Shown in pieces: positions 11,756-23,607 of a stretch of 64,000 nt of DNA. A program made the position numbers and the translations under genes. The DNA is taken from the NCBI RefSeq assembly GCF_030247185.1, contig NC_080571.1, positions 27,951,198-28,015,197 on the forward strand, given 5' to 3'. The stretch is from Malaya genurostris. Lineage: Eukaryota; Arthropoda; Insecta; Diptera; Culicidae. Below the pieces are notes generated by a model. It ran no database searches, was not told where the DNA came from, and saw only the letters and a program-made list of their open reading frames with translations. How positions within the stretch are numbered: position 1 is the first letter of the stretch; every line of letters begins with the position of its first letter.

Positions 11756-11773
11756 GGGGGGGGGGGGGGGGGG
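11756..11773 (+). repeat. Poly-G run of 18 bases
   Basis: Eighteen consecutive G residues stand in otherwise AT-rich DNA. Long G runs are prone to assembly or polymerase error and can form quadruplex structure. Confidence 0.9.
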
Positions 11774-11930
11774 ACCAAGTATTTTCAAATTCGGTTTGTA
11801 TGACCAGCAATCTACCAACAATATGACCTAAAATTTTAAAGTTTTGGGCCCGAATTAGGAGATTACGTCACTTTAACGATAGCCTGGAAGCATCCAGCAA
11901 CCCAATAACGTTTGACAGAATTGTCGAACC

Positions 11931-12197
11931 GTGTTGAAAGTGTTATTCCAAGACAATTTTACCATGAAACAGTGCACATCAATAGAACGCGCTGAAATTG
12001 TTCAGCTTTACGTTCAAAATAACATTTGGCGAAAAATCATCATGTCAGACGATGATGGAGCAACTCGTCGTTATCGTGCTATGATAAATGATATTGTGTT
12101 TGTTTGTGAAAATGGTTTGAATGGCTACTGGTTTCAACAGGACGGTACAACATGCCATACAGCTCGACTAACAATCGATTTGTTACGACCACTTTAA
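11931..12197 (+). pseudogene. Tc1/mariner-type transposase fragment
   Basis: The frame has a helix-turn-helix-like start (SIERAEIVQLYVQNN). After a jump it continues with GYWFQQDGTTCHTARLTIDL, the segment holding the second catalytic aspartate. The DD41D element at 59.6 kb has WFQQDGATCHTARDSMAIL at the same place, so the two are related. The first catalytic aspartate region and everything after the second are missing. It reads as an internally deleted and 3'-truncated relic with no function. Confidence 0.8.
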
Positions 12198-13057
12198 ATG
12201 GTCCACCCTGTACCTCCAAAATTAGAAATTTTTGTCATCCATATGATATTCAACATCGATCCTTGGCCGAATTTTGATATCGGTTAGTTCATATGCAAGA
12301 AATGAGTTTTAACGTTTACGTCACTTATGCCATTATACCACCGGAAGTGACAGCAATTCAAACTTCAAACCTGTTTACAGAACCAATAGTAGTTTCCAAA
12401 CGAGCCTAAGTTTGTTGATATCGGGACATTTTTCGATCTCGTCGCGCAGAGTCGAATGATATATAACATTATGGGTCTCCAAGGCTCCGTTCGAAAGTCG
12501 ATCTTAATATTTTTCGATGAATTGTTAGAAGTTATCCATACACTAACCAAACAATTCTCTATCAAAGCTTCAACAACAATTTAGAAAATTTCGAACTACT
12601 TTCCGTGAATATCAGAATACCACAGAATATCCAGTAATTTTAAAGTTTTTTTGACAAATTTGGGTAACTTTGAATATTGCAACCATTTTTAGGGGAGAAA
12701 AGGTGGGTGGTTAAAGTCAGAGACATAACCGGATGACGTGAATTCCTGACCAGAAACTCTGGAATCGAATTTGAATTCTGAAACTCAATGTTGATGCTAG
12801 ATTCTGGAACTGAATTCTAAAACAATTCTAGATCAGAATTCTGGATCATTGAATTGAAGCTGTGCTGTGGAAGAGACCAGGACTCTGGTTCGGCACTGAA
12901 TTCTGAACCTGAATCCAAGCACTGATCTCTGGACCTAGATTCTGATTAGTATAAACACTATCTACGCAGGCATTTTACACACAAATAAAGCTACCACTAG
13001 TCGTCGAAAAAGAGTCACAACAGAGAGCAAAATGATTGTGGATCACGTGTCTCACTA
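12198..13057. other. Spacer with dispersed repeat fragments
   Basis: A reverse copy of the CATTCGACTCAGTT repeat lies at about 12380-12510 and a diverged repeat R at 12710-12750. From 12750 to 12950 the sequence is rich in GAATTCTG/TCTGGA variants, a low-complexity pattern also seen near 10330-10410. No gene is seen. Confidence 0.5.
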
Positions 13058-16000
13058 CCCGAGTAAAGTCTAACATCAAAATGAGAACAAATTGAAATCT
13101 GATTATGATAGCAACATCAGATTGCAATCCTAATATGATATCGACTCATTAAATTTTTCAATTAATATCACATTTTGTTATCATTTTGCTGTTTAAAGGC
13201 AAAAGTTTTGTGAAACTCAAAATATGAAAATATTAAAATCAACAACTTAGTGAATCCATTGAAATCGAACAAATTTCAAATTGCAACACAAAAATACAAA
13301 GTTAAGTTTCAATGGAAGAATTATTCCTTCAATCCTATATTGCCTTTTACAAAAATGCTTTGACATCCTGCAGTTGACCGCAACCATAACCGCGAAGAAA
13401 CGATTTTTTTCAACATTTTTTCCACTTTTACCCAAATAATACTCCTTCTTTTAACCACGAGAATATTGGTGTCAAACCACACGTCTGGGAGGCATTAGAT
13501 AAATTTTCTATCATCGATATATACCATGTTTGTCTGAAGCAGGTCAATCTGAATAGTGGATTTGGCATTCCCATCTCGCTGATCGTCTGCCGTAGAAGGA
13601 GCTTATTTAAGAACTTGATATGAGAAATATATTTGACGTCATCGATTACCTTCTAGATACGTTAAGTATCCGATTCTGTAACAATTTTTGCGTTCAGTTT
13701 TTAAAAAATGTTTCGATATTTGTAATCATACGACGTCGCAAAGTTCATTCCAAAATTTTCAGACCATTTTTTTCAGTGCATCCAGAAATCGGGGACCTGG
13801 ATGGCGAAAATAATCTACTCGTAAAACCCGTTCTGAATATATCCATACCTGTATATCCTACAGTATGGAAAAATTCATTGTTTACGAAGTTTGAACAACG
13901 AACATTGAATGTCTCAGATTTCAGAACCTGGAGCTAATTCTTCATAATACTTTAGTGGCTTAGAGGAGCCACCAAGAAACTATAGGTTTAATTTGTATAT
14001 TCCTAAGTAGTCCACAAACTGTGTCGAAGACATTCTTCAAAATAATTCTCATTCCTAGTTATAAATGCTTAGAACTTCATATTCTCACTAACGGTAGATA
14101 CTATGAGAAGTATTTTATCAATCATCTAATAGATCTTGGAACTTTAATACACTTTTCTAAAGAAGCCGTCCAATGAAATCTTTATAATTTTGAGTCACAG
14201 GAGTAATTCTGCATCAAATGATTGTAAATTATAAATTTACACCAGAACTAAAAATTTACTGAAGAGATTCTGGTTCTATCTGTGGTCAAAAGCGAGATAA
14301 TCGTTCATTGTCCCAATTAGCCGTAAAAACAAATGATCTGGGATACCTTTTTGCCGGATTCTTATTCACGTTCCCTGTGTTGTAGAAGACTTAATTGTAA
14401 AACGTTCGGTTTTCAGAGCCTCTAAATTCGTGTTTCAATGTGATTACATGTGCGAGTTGTGTGCGATCAAGTAGATAACTCCATTTAATGTTATAATGTT
14501 CGAATGCTACCGCTTTGGATATGAGAAGGACAAAGACAACATTTTTATACTGTGCTCAAATAGCCACACTGCAATTCACGGTGGATGCGGGATGGAAGCG
14601 ACGCAACGAGTGTGCATTGACAGAAACTATAATAACCATATAACCGAACATTTTCCATCTCCTGATAGCTAGCACTTACAGTCCATAGCAATCGCAAAAA
14701 GTTCGCGATCCAATTCACCTAAGTTCGAAACCAATTTCTTTCCGCGGCGGGGTAGTGTGGAGATTACATAAAATCTTTTTTCTTGCTTGCGACTAATATG
14801 GAGATTGCATACAATCTTTTTCTTGCTTGCGAGTAATATCGCCTAAATGTATACTATCCCGGACCATTTATGGCTGTTCATATTTTTACCCAAGTAGAGT
14901 GTGAGATTGAAAAGAAAACTCAATTTGATGTTGTGCTGTTCGTATATATCGATTACTTAATTTGCTATCGTTTTGGTCGTTTTAACGGTTAAAAGATCAA
15001 AATTGAAAGCAAAAAAAAAATGCTGTGTGACATCAAACTGGAAACTAGTTTTGCTTTCAGTGAAAGCCCAATGAAAACTTAATATTATGTAGATTTTCTC
15101 GAAATGACACGTCACGAGCATAATCTAAAAATAAACAGCCAGAAATGGTCCGGGATAGTATACATGTAGGCGATATTACTCGCAAGCAAGAAAAAAGATT
15201 TTATGCAATCTCCTCCTCCACACTACCGCGGAGAGGATCCGGTTTCGAACTTAGGTGATTTGGAATGCGAACGTTTCGCGATTGCTATGGACTGAAAGTG
15301 CTAGCTGTCAGGAGACGGAAAATGTTCGGTTATATGACAAGCAGTGTTGTTTCACAAAGTTGTATGCAGGTAGTTTCGGTCAATGCACACTCGTTGCGTC
15401 GCTTCCATCCCGCATCCATCGTGAATAGCAGTGTGACTATTTGAGCACAGTATGAAAATGTTCTCTTTGTCCTTCTCATATCCAAAACTGTAACATTCGA
15501 ACATTATAACATTAAATTGAGTTATCTACTTGATCTCACATAACTCGTACATGTAATCACATTGAAACACGAATTTAGAGGCTCTGAAAACCGAACGTTT
15601 TACAATTAAGTCTTCTACAACACAGGGAACGTGAATAAGAATCCGGCAAAAAGGTATCCCAGATCATTTGTTTTTACGGCTAATTGGGACAATGAACGAT
15701 TATCTCGCTTTTGACCACAGATAGAACCAGAATCTCTTCAGTAAATTTTTAGTTCTGGTGTAAATTTATAATTTACAATCATTTGATGCAGAATTACTCC
15801 TGTGACTCAAAATTATAAAGATTTCATTGGACGGCTTCTTTAGAAAAGTGTATTAAAGTTCCAAGATCTATTAGATGATTGATAAAATACTTCTCATAGT
15901 ATCTACCGTTAGTGAGAATATGAAGTTCTAAGCATTTATAACTAGGAATGAGAATTATTTTGAAGAATGTCTTCGACACAGTTTGTGGACTACTTAGGAA

Positions 16001-16948
16001 TATACAAATTAAACCTATAGTTTCTTGGTGGCTCCTCTAAGCCACTAAAGTATTATTAAGTATTAGCTCCAGGTTCTGAAATCTGAGACATTCAATGTTC
16101 GTTGTTCGAACTTCGTAAACAATGAATTTTTCCATACTGTAGGATATACAGGTATGGATATATTCAGAACGGATTTTACGAGTAGATTATTTTCGCCATC
16201 CAGGTCCCCGATTTCTGGATGCACTGAAAACAATGGTCTAAAACTTTGGAATGAACTTCGCGACGTCGAATGATTACAAATATCGAAACATGTTTTTAAA
16301 CTAAACGCAAAAATTGTTACAGGATCGAATACTTAACGTATCTAGAAGGAAATCGATGACATCAAATATATTTCTCATATCAAATTCTGAAATAAGCTCC
16401 TTCTATAGCAGACGATCAGCGAGATGGGACTGTCAAATCCACTATTCAGATTGACCTGCTTCAGACAAATGTGGTACCGATGATCGCCAATTTATCTAAT
16501 GTCTCCCAAACGTGTGGTTTGACACCAATATTCTCGTGGGTAAAAAGAAAGAGCATTATTTGCGTAAAAGTTGAAAAAATATTGAAAAAAAATCGTTTCT
16601 TCGCGGTTATGGTTGCGGTCAACTGCAGGATCTCGGCAGGATGTCAAAGCATTTTTGTAAAAGGCAATAAAGTATTGAAGGAATAATTCTTCCATTGAAA
16701 CTTAACTTTGTATTTTTGTGCTGCCATTTGAAATTTGCTCAATTTCAATGGATTCACTAAGTTGTTGATTTTAATATTTTCATTTTTTGAGTTTCACAAA
16801 ATTTCTGCCTTTAAACAGCAAAATGATAACACAATGTGATATTAATTGAAAATTTGATGAGTCGATATCATATTAGGAATTCAATCTGATGTTGCTATCA
16901 TAATCAGATTTCAATTTGTTCTCATTTTGATGTTAGACTTTACTCGGG
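13058..16948. mobile_element. Giant palindromic TA-inserting element (3.9 kb)
   Basis: The left arm (13058-14888) is matched almost base for base, in inverted order, by the right arm (15122-16948). The outer ends are CCCGAGTAAAGTCTAACATC and its inverted copy, each flanked by TA (13056-13057 and 16949-16950). Between the arms lies a 233-base spacer. Long identical stretches such as 14000-14340 against 15640-15990 show that the arms are very similar. One arm carries a local tandem duplication (14756-14845, GGAGATT...CTTGCTTGCGA twice). On the right arm, near 16140-16300, a weak reading resembling a LINE C-terminus (LKLWNEL) can be made out, but stops follow. No transposase is visible. Confidence 0.9.
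14889..15121 (+). repeat. Spacer segment S in the palindrome centre
   Basis: The segment begins CCCAAGTAGAGTGTGAGAT directly after TA and ends GACACGTCACGAGCAT. It separates the palindrome arms. A second copy in opposite orientation lies immediately outside the palindrome at 16951-17180. It has one CCCRAGTA end, like the other TA-inserting elements in this window; the opposite end does not show a matching inverted terminus. Confidence 0.85.
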
Positions 16949-16950
16949 TA

Positions 16951-17180
16951 ATGCTCGTGACGTGTCATTTCGAGAAAATCTACATCATATTATGTTTTCA
17001 ATGTGATTTCATTGAGAGCAAAACTAGTTTTCAGTTGGATGTCACACAGCATTTTTTCTGCTTTCGATTTTGTTCTTTTAACCGTTAAAACAACCAAAAC
17101 GATAGCAAATTAAGTATACGAATATACGAACAGCACAACATCAAATGGAGTTTTCTTTTTGATCTCACACTCTACTCGGG
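16951..17180 (-). repeat. Second, inverted copy of segment S
   Basis: This copy starts ATGCTCGTGACGTGTC right after the TA that closes the palindrome and ends CTCTACTCGGG followed by TA (17181-17182). It matches 14889-15121 in inverted orientation with moderate divergence, and is more diverged from it than the palindrome arms are from each other. Confidence 0.85.
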
Positions 17181-17182
17181 TA

Positions 17183-18522
17183 AGCACACAAGCAACACCA
17201 GTTTGTTCACCAAATTTCTACTGACCGTTGTGAAGCAAGTGTACACCCAGAGAGTCTGTGACTGTTATCGACTACCAAATGCAAATATCCGTGAAGCAAT
17301 TAAAGCCGTTTAAAATTGTTGAACTTTTTACCGTTGGCAATCAACGTACTCGACAAAAACGAATTGACTAAAGTGAGTTTAAAATATGTTTGTAGTATTT
17401 GTATTTGTATTTTTGACAATAATAAAAACACAACTTTACAGTTTCCCTTGAAAAAGACCATAAAAAATGGCCGATACGTCGGGCAATTTAAGAATAAAAT
17501 CGTTTGCCTAGTGATTTGGGACTGAGAAAGCCGTCAATACTTATATAAACTCATCTTCCAGTCGTTACAACCATCATACATAAAAGTTGAAGGATTGTTC
17601 AGTAGAATTAGAAAAAAATATCAACTGATGCCAGTCCCAATCAGTGCAAATTTCAATAATTTTATTTGTTGCCATATTGGAATATCAAAAGTGTATTACC
17701 AATATTTCATGTAATAATACCATGATTTAGCATTAGGTAGCGCAATAAATAAAAAAAATGGAAATAAAATTTTGATCGTCTTTTTTCATATGGCACTGAT
17801 ATGCAAGTATGGGCAGTACAGCGGTCATACAGCCATATGCATTCGGCCATTAATTCATTTATGTCGTATTCACTTGATTCCAAACCTAACCCAGTTTCCA
17901 CCCCAACTTTTGTCAAACCGTTTGTTTAAAGTCAGTTTCGAATCTAGTTTCAACGTTGTTGAACTGAAAATCGAGTCAGTTTCGAACCTGGTTTTTATAT
18001 CAGGTTAGCTCAAACCTCCGTTGCTAAGTATGAACCCAACACAGTCTGTTTGATGAAACTACCCTGGGTCAGTTAAAACAGTCTTGTGCATTCCGCCATC
18101 CGGTAATTTTTCAAGCAATAATTTCGATACCCAATTAAGCACGTGGCTCGGAATGACGAATCACATGAATCAAGTATGCATGTGAAAACTTTACACAAAA
18201 AAATTCGTTGTGCGCCAAACAATTTTTTCAACGATCTAGTATTCTTTCCTTCGACGGCCAAGCACTTATGCAACTCGTTGCGCGAAAAAATTAATCGTAG
18301 ATCTAGGAATCATTGGCGACATTTTCAATGGAAAATTCCATTGTCCATACAAAACAACTTTATGATTTTTTCCCACTTTTCCGGCAAGTTTTCCTATTTT
18401 TTTTTTATGTACGAACCTGGTGGGGGTAAAAACTGATCAAACAATAAAAGAATCATGTAAATCCGTCCATCCGTTCTTACGTGAAGCTATTACAAAGAAT
18501 GATCTCTGCATTTTTATATGTA
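17183..18522. other. AT-rich sequence, no gene seen
   Basis: Only short frames are present and none resembles a protein family. Low-complexity variants of CAGTTTCGAA/GAACC occur at 17880-18070. Nothing further can be supported. Confidence 0.35.
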
Positions 18523-18547
18523 TAGATAGATAGATAGATATATAGAT
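18523..18547 (+). repeat. GATA-type microsatellite
   Basis: TAGA units repeat about four and a half times, followed by TATAGATG. Confidence 0.85.
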
Positions 18548-18649
18548 GTTTAGACGAAAAACATTGTTTATCCAAATATATACAGGTGCACGAATACGAC
18601 TTTATACCACTGTAAGTTCGATCAACCACATGGAGCTGTCTTTTGTAGT

Positions 18650-18985
18650 TACCCTGTAACTATGGAAACGATAATCGAAGGTATGACCTTTCATATGATG
18701 CTAAGTTTGTTCAAATCGATTCTGCCAATTCCGAGAAAATCAAGTGCATATTTTTTACACGAACCGACATTTTGAGATCTCGACGAGGAGAGTCGAATGG
18801 TATACGAAACTTAGTCTTCCGGGTCTAGGTTTAAAAGTAAGTTTTCATTGTGATTGCATTATCTTTTGCCTTTCTGTATAGTGTGTGTGTATGTTTGTGG
18901 GCACTTTTCGAAAATATTTTTACCGCTTAATAAAATTCAGAGATGGCTGAACCAATTTTAACAAACTTAGGCTCGTTTGAAAGCT
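18650..18985. repeat. Dispersed CATTCGACTCAGTT repeat, opposed copies
   Basis: A reverse copy (CGACGAGGAGAGTCGAATGG near 18780, ATTGCATTATCTTTTGCC) is followed by a forward body (AGAGATGGCTGAACCAATTT, AACAAACTTAGGCTCGTTTG near 18940). The head-to-head arrangement repeats the pattern seen at 3.5-5.0 kb. Confidence 0.7.
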
Positions 18986-19379
18986 AATGAAAATTTTCCG
19001 AGATGACACTGAATCTCCACGCCTACTGCAATTCTAAGACTTTCGGCATCAAATTTTTTTTTCGATTTCGGAAAATTCAAATAAACCAAAATTCCCGACA
19101 CGATTTGTAACTGATTTCGAACATCTGTACATTCTAAATTTTGGTAAACTTTTTGCAAAATTTAGATCATAGGTATGAAATTTAAAGCAGCTGGAAATAA
19201 AAATTAATTTTAATCGTGATCGGTTTCGAGCAATTAGATCCGAATTCTATTAATTATTCTAATAATTTTCGTTTTTTAATTATCGGTCATGTGCCAGCGA
19301 AATCTTGCACCGAACTTTATACAGTAAGGTTTGTTCAAGACAAATTTTGGACACCCCTAAGTACTTATATCTCTTAGTG
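18986..19379. other. AT-rich spacer, nothing recognised
   Basis: No supported feature; only AT-rich sequence with short frames. Confidence 0.35.
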
Positions 19380-21340
19380 CAATATTGCTCAGACAGATGA
19401 ACGAGAAACTGCCAAGCTTCACAAAAAATATTTGGTTTGACAGGCAAAATGTAACTGTGGTCGAGCAGGTCAAAGCTTCTTCCCTGCCGGAACGGTTAAC
19501 AATGACAATGACTGCGATTTCAGTATCACGAACCGCAAATTTTCTGTTTCATGTCGGTTACTTAACCTTGCCACGCCTCTGAACGATCGCCACCGCGGTC
19601 CATACCGGTGACCATGTCGCCTTCTAACCCTGTAAATGAGGCCATTGACCAGGGAGGTGGTTTTCGATGGCAGATCAAAGGCATCTAGACCGCGGTTGTT
19701 ATTGGCGACAACCCGCTTCGCATGTGGTGCCGCTGTCACTGAAGAGGCGCGGCATGCGTGTGGAATCCGTTTGGTCCCTCTATCAGCGATAGGGGACGAA
19801 CGGGATCCCGCACAACTTCGCGGCTCACACACAGCAGGCGATGGCAAATGGAGAAAAATCGTGACCCTCGATCACGAATCGATACTTATTCCCCCTGTGC
19901 GTTCCCTTATCATTAGTGGTTCATCCTCCATGATGCTGGCCCCAGAATTCCATTTGGCACTCGGGCTTCGACGGGACTCGCACACACACATACACTCAAA
20001 CACCGCACATCAACCTGCTACCTTGTGCGAGAAAGAACCGAAACGCATCATCCGCAGGGATCAATCGGCTGGCTGGCTGGCTGGGACAGGACCTGGTCGT
20101 TATGTTGGTACCACCTTCCTTCCTTCCTTCCATCTCGGGGATCGGCGGCCAACACACTGTCCGCTGTTTAGATTTAAAAGTTGACCATCTTGGTCTTCTG
20201 GTTGGACAACGATTGGAATGCGCGTTTTTTGTTCTTGCACCTTTTGATGGTTCCCGGGCCAGCAGCCAGCAACCGATCGATTCCACGCCGGAGTGTATTT
20301 TAGTTTTAATAAACTTATCCAGTTGTTGCGTTGGGGCGTCGGAACTGGATTGACAGGGCACCTCCTGGAGCTGTATGGCGTATGATTGGCAATGATGATC
20401 GGTTCGGTTTTGGCTACGGCGTGTCGTGATATGTTCTGGTAACGACGAACCAAATCACTTCTGCAGGGTAATTATTATTATTTCTGAATCAAAAGAAAGT
20501 TTGAAAGTTACGAATTCCACCTAATTAAAAAGCAAATTTTGCTATCAAGTAGGCCATGAGTCTCGATAGAGTTGTTTCTGTGCAAGTAAATCACATAACC
20601 TCAATTTCAGAGCTCAAAAACATCAAGTGACCGATCGGTGACATCTTCATCGTTCGGTGAATAGACAGTTTGGCCGGAGGAAAACCCATTCCGAGTGGAA
20701 ACGGAGTGCTAAAGCAGTGGCAACTATAGACTATGAGCAAGTTCCAATCGGGTAATGCTTTAAACGTGACTTAAAGTCGACGAGACTAATATACCAACCA
20801 GATAAACATAAATATTAAAAATAAACATAAATATTAAAAAAAATAATAATAATAATTCAGTGGAGGATAACCACAACACCGGCAGCATAAACCGTTCTTG
20901 GAGTTCCGAGTAACGAACGTTCACCGAGTCGAGTCGAGTTGAGTTGAGTCGAATCGAACTAACTTCAATCGCTGCTGGTCCACTTCTCGCGACTGCCACT
21001 GGCAGGCTCTGTTCTATAATTGTGATCCATCGACATAACAGCAGCAACAACAACACCAACAACAACAACAACAACGACGACGATGACGATAAGGAAGAAT
21101 TAAACGAGTATTATGGGTTCGATATATGATTAAACGTTGCGCGCGATGCTGAAGAAGGCATGATCACACGACTGGTCGGATTTCGTCTGTACCCGGCGTG
21201 CCTGGCCACGTCACCACGTCGTGAGATGCCGGAGAATGATTGAATGCAGTGCGGGAGTCATTTGATGGTGAGCTTCCAACGGTAGGCAACGAACATGTGA
21301 AATTGCCCTCGAGTGTTGCGAGCGTAGTCTAACAATCGAT
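19380..21340. other. GC-richer island 2, apparently single-copy
   Basis: Clearly GC-richer than the flanks, with no TE ends seen. Overlapping frames on both strands (for example 19636-20184) have low-complexity, unfamilial translations. Short direct-repeat tracts occur: GAGTCGAGTCGAGTTGAGTT near 20930 and a CAA/ACG run at 21041-21090. An untranslated exon or regulatory region of a host gene is possible, as CAA/CAG tracts are common in such insect DNA, but no splice or promoter call is secure. Confidence 0.5.
21041..21090 (+). repeat. CAA/ACG trinucleotide tract
   Basis: Imperfect CAA repeats pass into ACG/GAT triplets over about 50 bases within the GC-richer island. Confidence 0.85.
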
Positions 21341-21539
21341 GAATACATATTTATGAGCTATGCTATTGTGTACACGGATAAAATTTCGATTCCATTAATG
21401 AGAAAAACAAGTCATGATTTCGGGAAAAGTGTGTATTGTTATGTCACACTGGAACCTCAACCGTGCAGATTTGGGGGGGCGCGAAAATTAAATTTAGCAT
21501 TAATTAAATGAAATATCGCGTTGTTTTAAAATTTTTAGA

Positions 21540-21910
21540 GAAGGTTCAATGTGAAGTTGATAGAATTTTCCAAGATACGATACTTCTTGCTAAGTACAGA
21601 TACTATTTGCACTTCATATGATCCTAAGAGCATTTTTAAGAGGGTAACGGGTGATGGGTTTGAGAAAGTAAGGGTATTATCTAAGAGGGGTGCAAAGTTA
21701 AGATTGTTTATATGATTAACGATAACTCCGAAACAACTCAATTTCAACTGTTAATGTGCCATCTGATACGGTTTGGGTTGACATTTGGATAAAACAATGC
21801 CGTATCATCCGCGAACAATTTCGGAGTACCAGAGAGATGAATTTTACTTATGTCATTGATGAACAGTAGAAAAACCAAAGGTCCAATATTACTTCCTTAT
21901 GGTACAACAA
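21540..21910 (-). pseudogene. LINE reverse transcriptase fragment (catalytic part)
   Basis: Read on the minus strand, the sequence gives VPYGSNIGPLVFLLFINDIS followed by KLFADDTALFYPN. These are the two adjacent blocks around the catalytic ADD of Jockey/CR1-like reverse transcriptases. Further on (21535-21747) the frame continues with an AT-rich thumb-like remainder and stops. It is probably the 3' continuation of the fragment at 22860-23605, separated from it by about 950 bases of other sequence. Confidence 0.8.
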
Positions 21911-22859
21911 AGCTTACTTGTTTTAAGGTCATGCGCGCGGATTGTTTTAGGAAATTTCGATGTCCAAAACCAAAAACATACAGACCTTTAAAAAACTTGG
22001 TAAGGTTAAAAATGGCTAGAAAATTCGGAGGATTTCAAAAATAGTTCTGAAAAATGAATGTTTTTATGATTTTTCACAATTATTTGGAAAAATAATGCAT
22101 GACCATTTTTTTTTTCAAATAATCCTTTTGCTGACTACAAGGATTACATGCAGACACATTTTTGGAAAAGCTTTTAACGCGTTTCATGGAAAATCAATAG
22201 CCGATGTCGTTATATTTTGACGATTTGGATGTACTAAATGATATACAAATTATATTGCAACGATGCTAATTCAATTTATAAACAGAATGATGTTAGTTTT
22301 GTAAAGTTCTCTAAGTTTTCCACATAACAAGATCAATTTTTCAATGAACGGAAAAAATCCGCATCAGTTTGAATGTGTGTAATAATTGTGAAAGATCACA
22401 AAAACACTAATTTTTCAGAGCTATTTTTGATAGCGGTCGGAAAGTCTTTTTTCTGAAGGAAGAATTGCATAGCTGAAAACGCCGTCTTTTAACCTGTTCA
22501 TTGAATATCTCGCCCTCAAAAGCATGGATCAATAATCTACCCGGACAATGTCTAGATAATTTAATTCAGAAACGATTAAAATGAAGTGAATGTTATTTTT
22601 GTGAAGGTAAGTCGATTTCTATGTCGGCGCCATTTTAGTTCCCTGGTAACGTAACGAAACATGAGAGAGAAATAAAAAAGGCTGTCAAATAAGCGGCAGC
22701 TTTCTTGAATTTTATGTGATGTAGTCAGACTTGTAACCGAAAATATCGAAACTTTCTTGGCCACCCGGCCACATCGAGAGTCATTTTGCATATTGGCATG
22801 GAGAGAAGTATGGAGAGAAATGTAATACGCACAGCGAGCCACGTGGTTTTACGCGACCT
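21911..22859. other. AT-rich insert between two LINE pieces
   Basis: This stretch interrupts what looks like one LINE. I could not find terminal repeats or a coding region, so its nature is unknown. Confidence 0.4.
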
Positions 22860-23605
22860 ACTGGCCTCAGCCCTTAAAGGATTCGGATAGGATTCGAGAA
22901 AAGGACGAGGTATTATTTTTGATGATCGCTGGAATATGGTCAAGACCAGGGCTTTTATTTGTTTGCAGCTCACTAATAAAAGAAGTATGACCTCGTTTAC
23001 ACCAGAAGGTTGCAGAAAAAGTGAGGTTGCTGTTGGGTCTATGTGTTGCAGTGGACAAGACCCAGTCAGGGTGATGTCCTTCGCTAAATTCAAGACAAAT
23101 GTAGTAAAGTGTTCATTAAAAGCTTCTCGGCTTGTTTCTTATCAAAATTCAGTTTTTTTTCGAAACATGCTATAATAAATCCATTAAGCGAATACTGTAA
23201 GGATCTCGACGAGATCGCTTTAAGTAATTGTTTTTGATTTTTATTAAAGTCCACAAATCAAAGTTCATCCACGGACGTTGATGTGTTTCGGTGCAATTTT
23301 TCAATATGGAATTACATTTTATTACAATATTTTGCAGACATGAATTGAGATCCTCTACAGATTCATCAGCGTAGTTTTGAAAATCGTTGTTTAGTTTATC
23401 GTGACTAATTACATTTTTTGTTAACACAACCCTGTTTGTACCGTGATGCATTTTGGATTCTGTCAGTATTAAGTAATGATTGCTTAATTCACTGAAGATG
23501 ATATTATTTTTAAGACGATGAACATATAACAGGCTTTTATATTTCAATACAACATTATTATTTGTTGTTGGAGGCCAAACCAAACGATTTTTTGGTCCAT
23601 TGTCT
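22860..23605 (-). pseudogene. LINE fragment: endonuclease-RT linker and RT start
   Basis: On the minus strand the frame 23583-23170 contains HQRPWMNFDLWTLIKIKNNY, the type of segment that follows the endonuclease domain in Jockey/CR1-like LINEs. After frame changes, 23058-22867 gives FISELQTNKSPGLDHIPAII, the first reverse transcriptase block. Stops and frameshifts are frequent. The copy starts abruptly near 23605, where an unrelated plus-strand LINE fragment begins. Confidence 0.8.
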
Positions 23606-23607
23606 AA

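Noticed and set aside
13620..13937. 105-codon frame in the palindrome arm
   Set aside because: The mirrored arm does not keep the frame convincingly and no domain is visible; a weak LINE-like reading exists only on the other strand and contains stops.
19470..20453. Open frames of 117-182 codons in GC-richer island 2
   Set aside because: Frames on opposite strands overlap nearly completely and none resembles a known family; stop codons are rare simply because GC is high.
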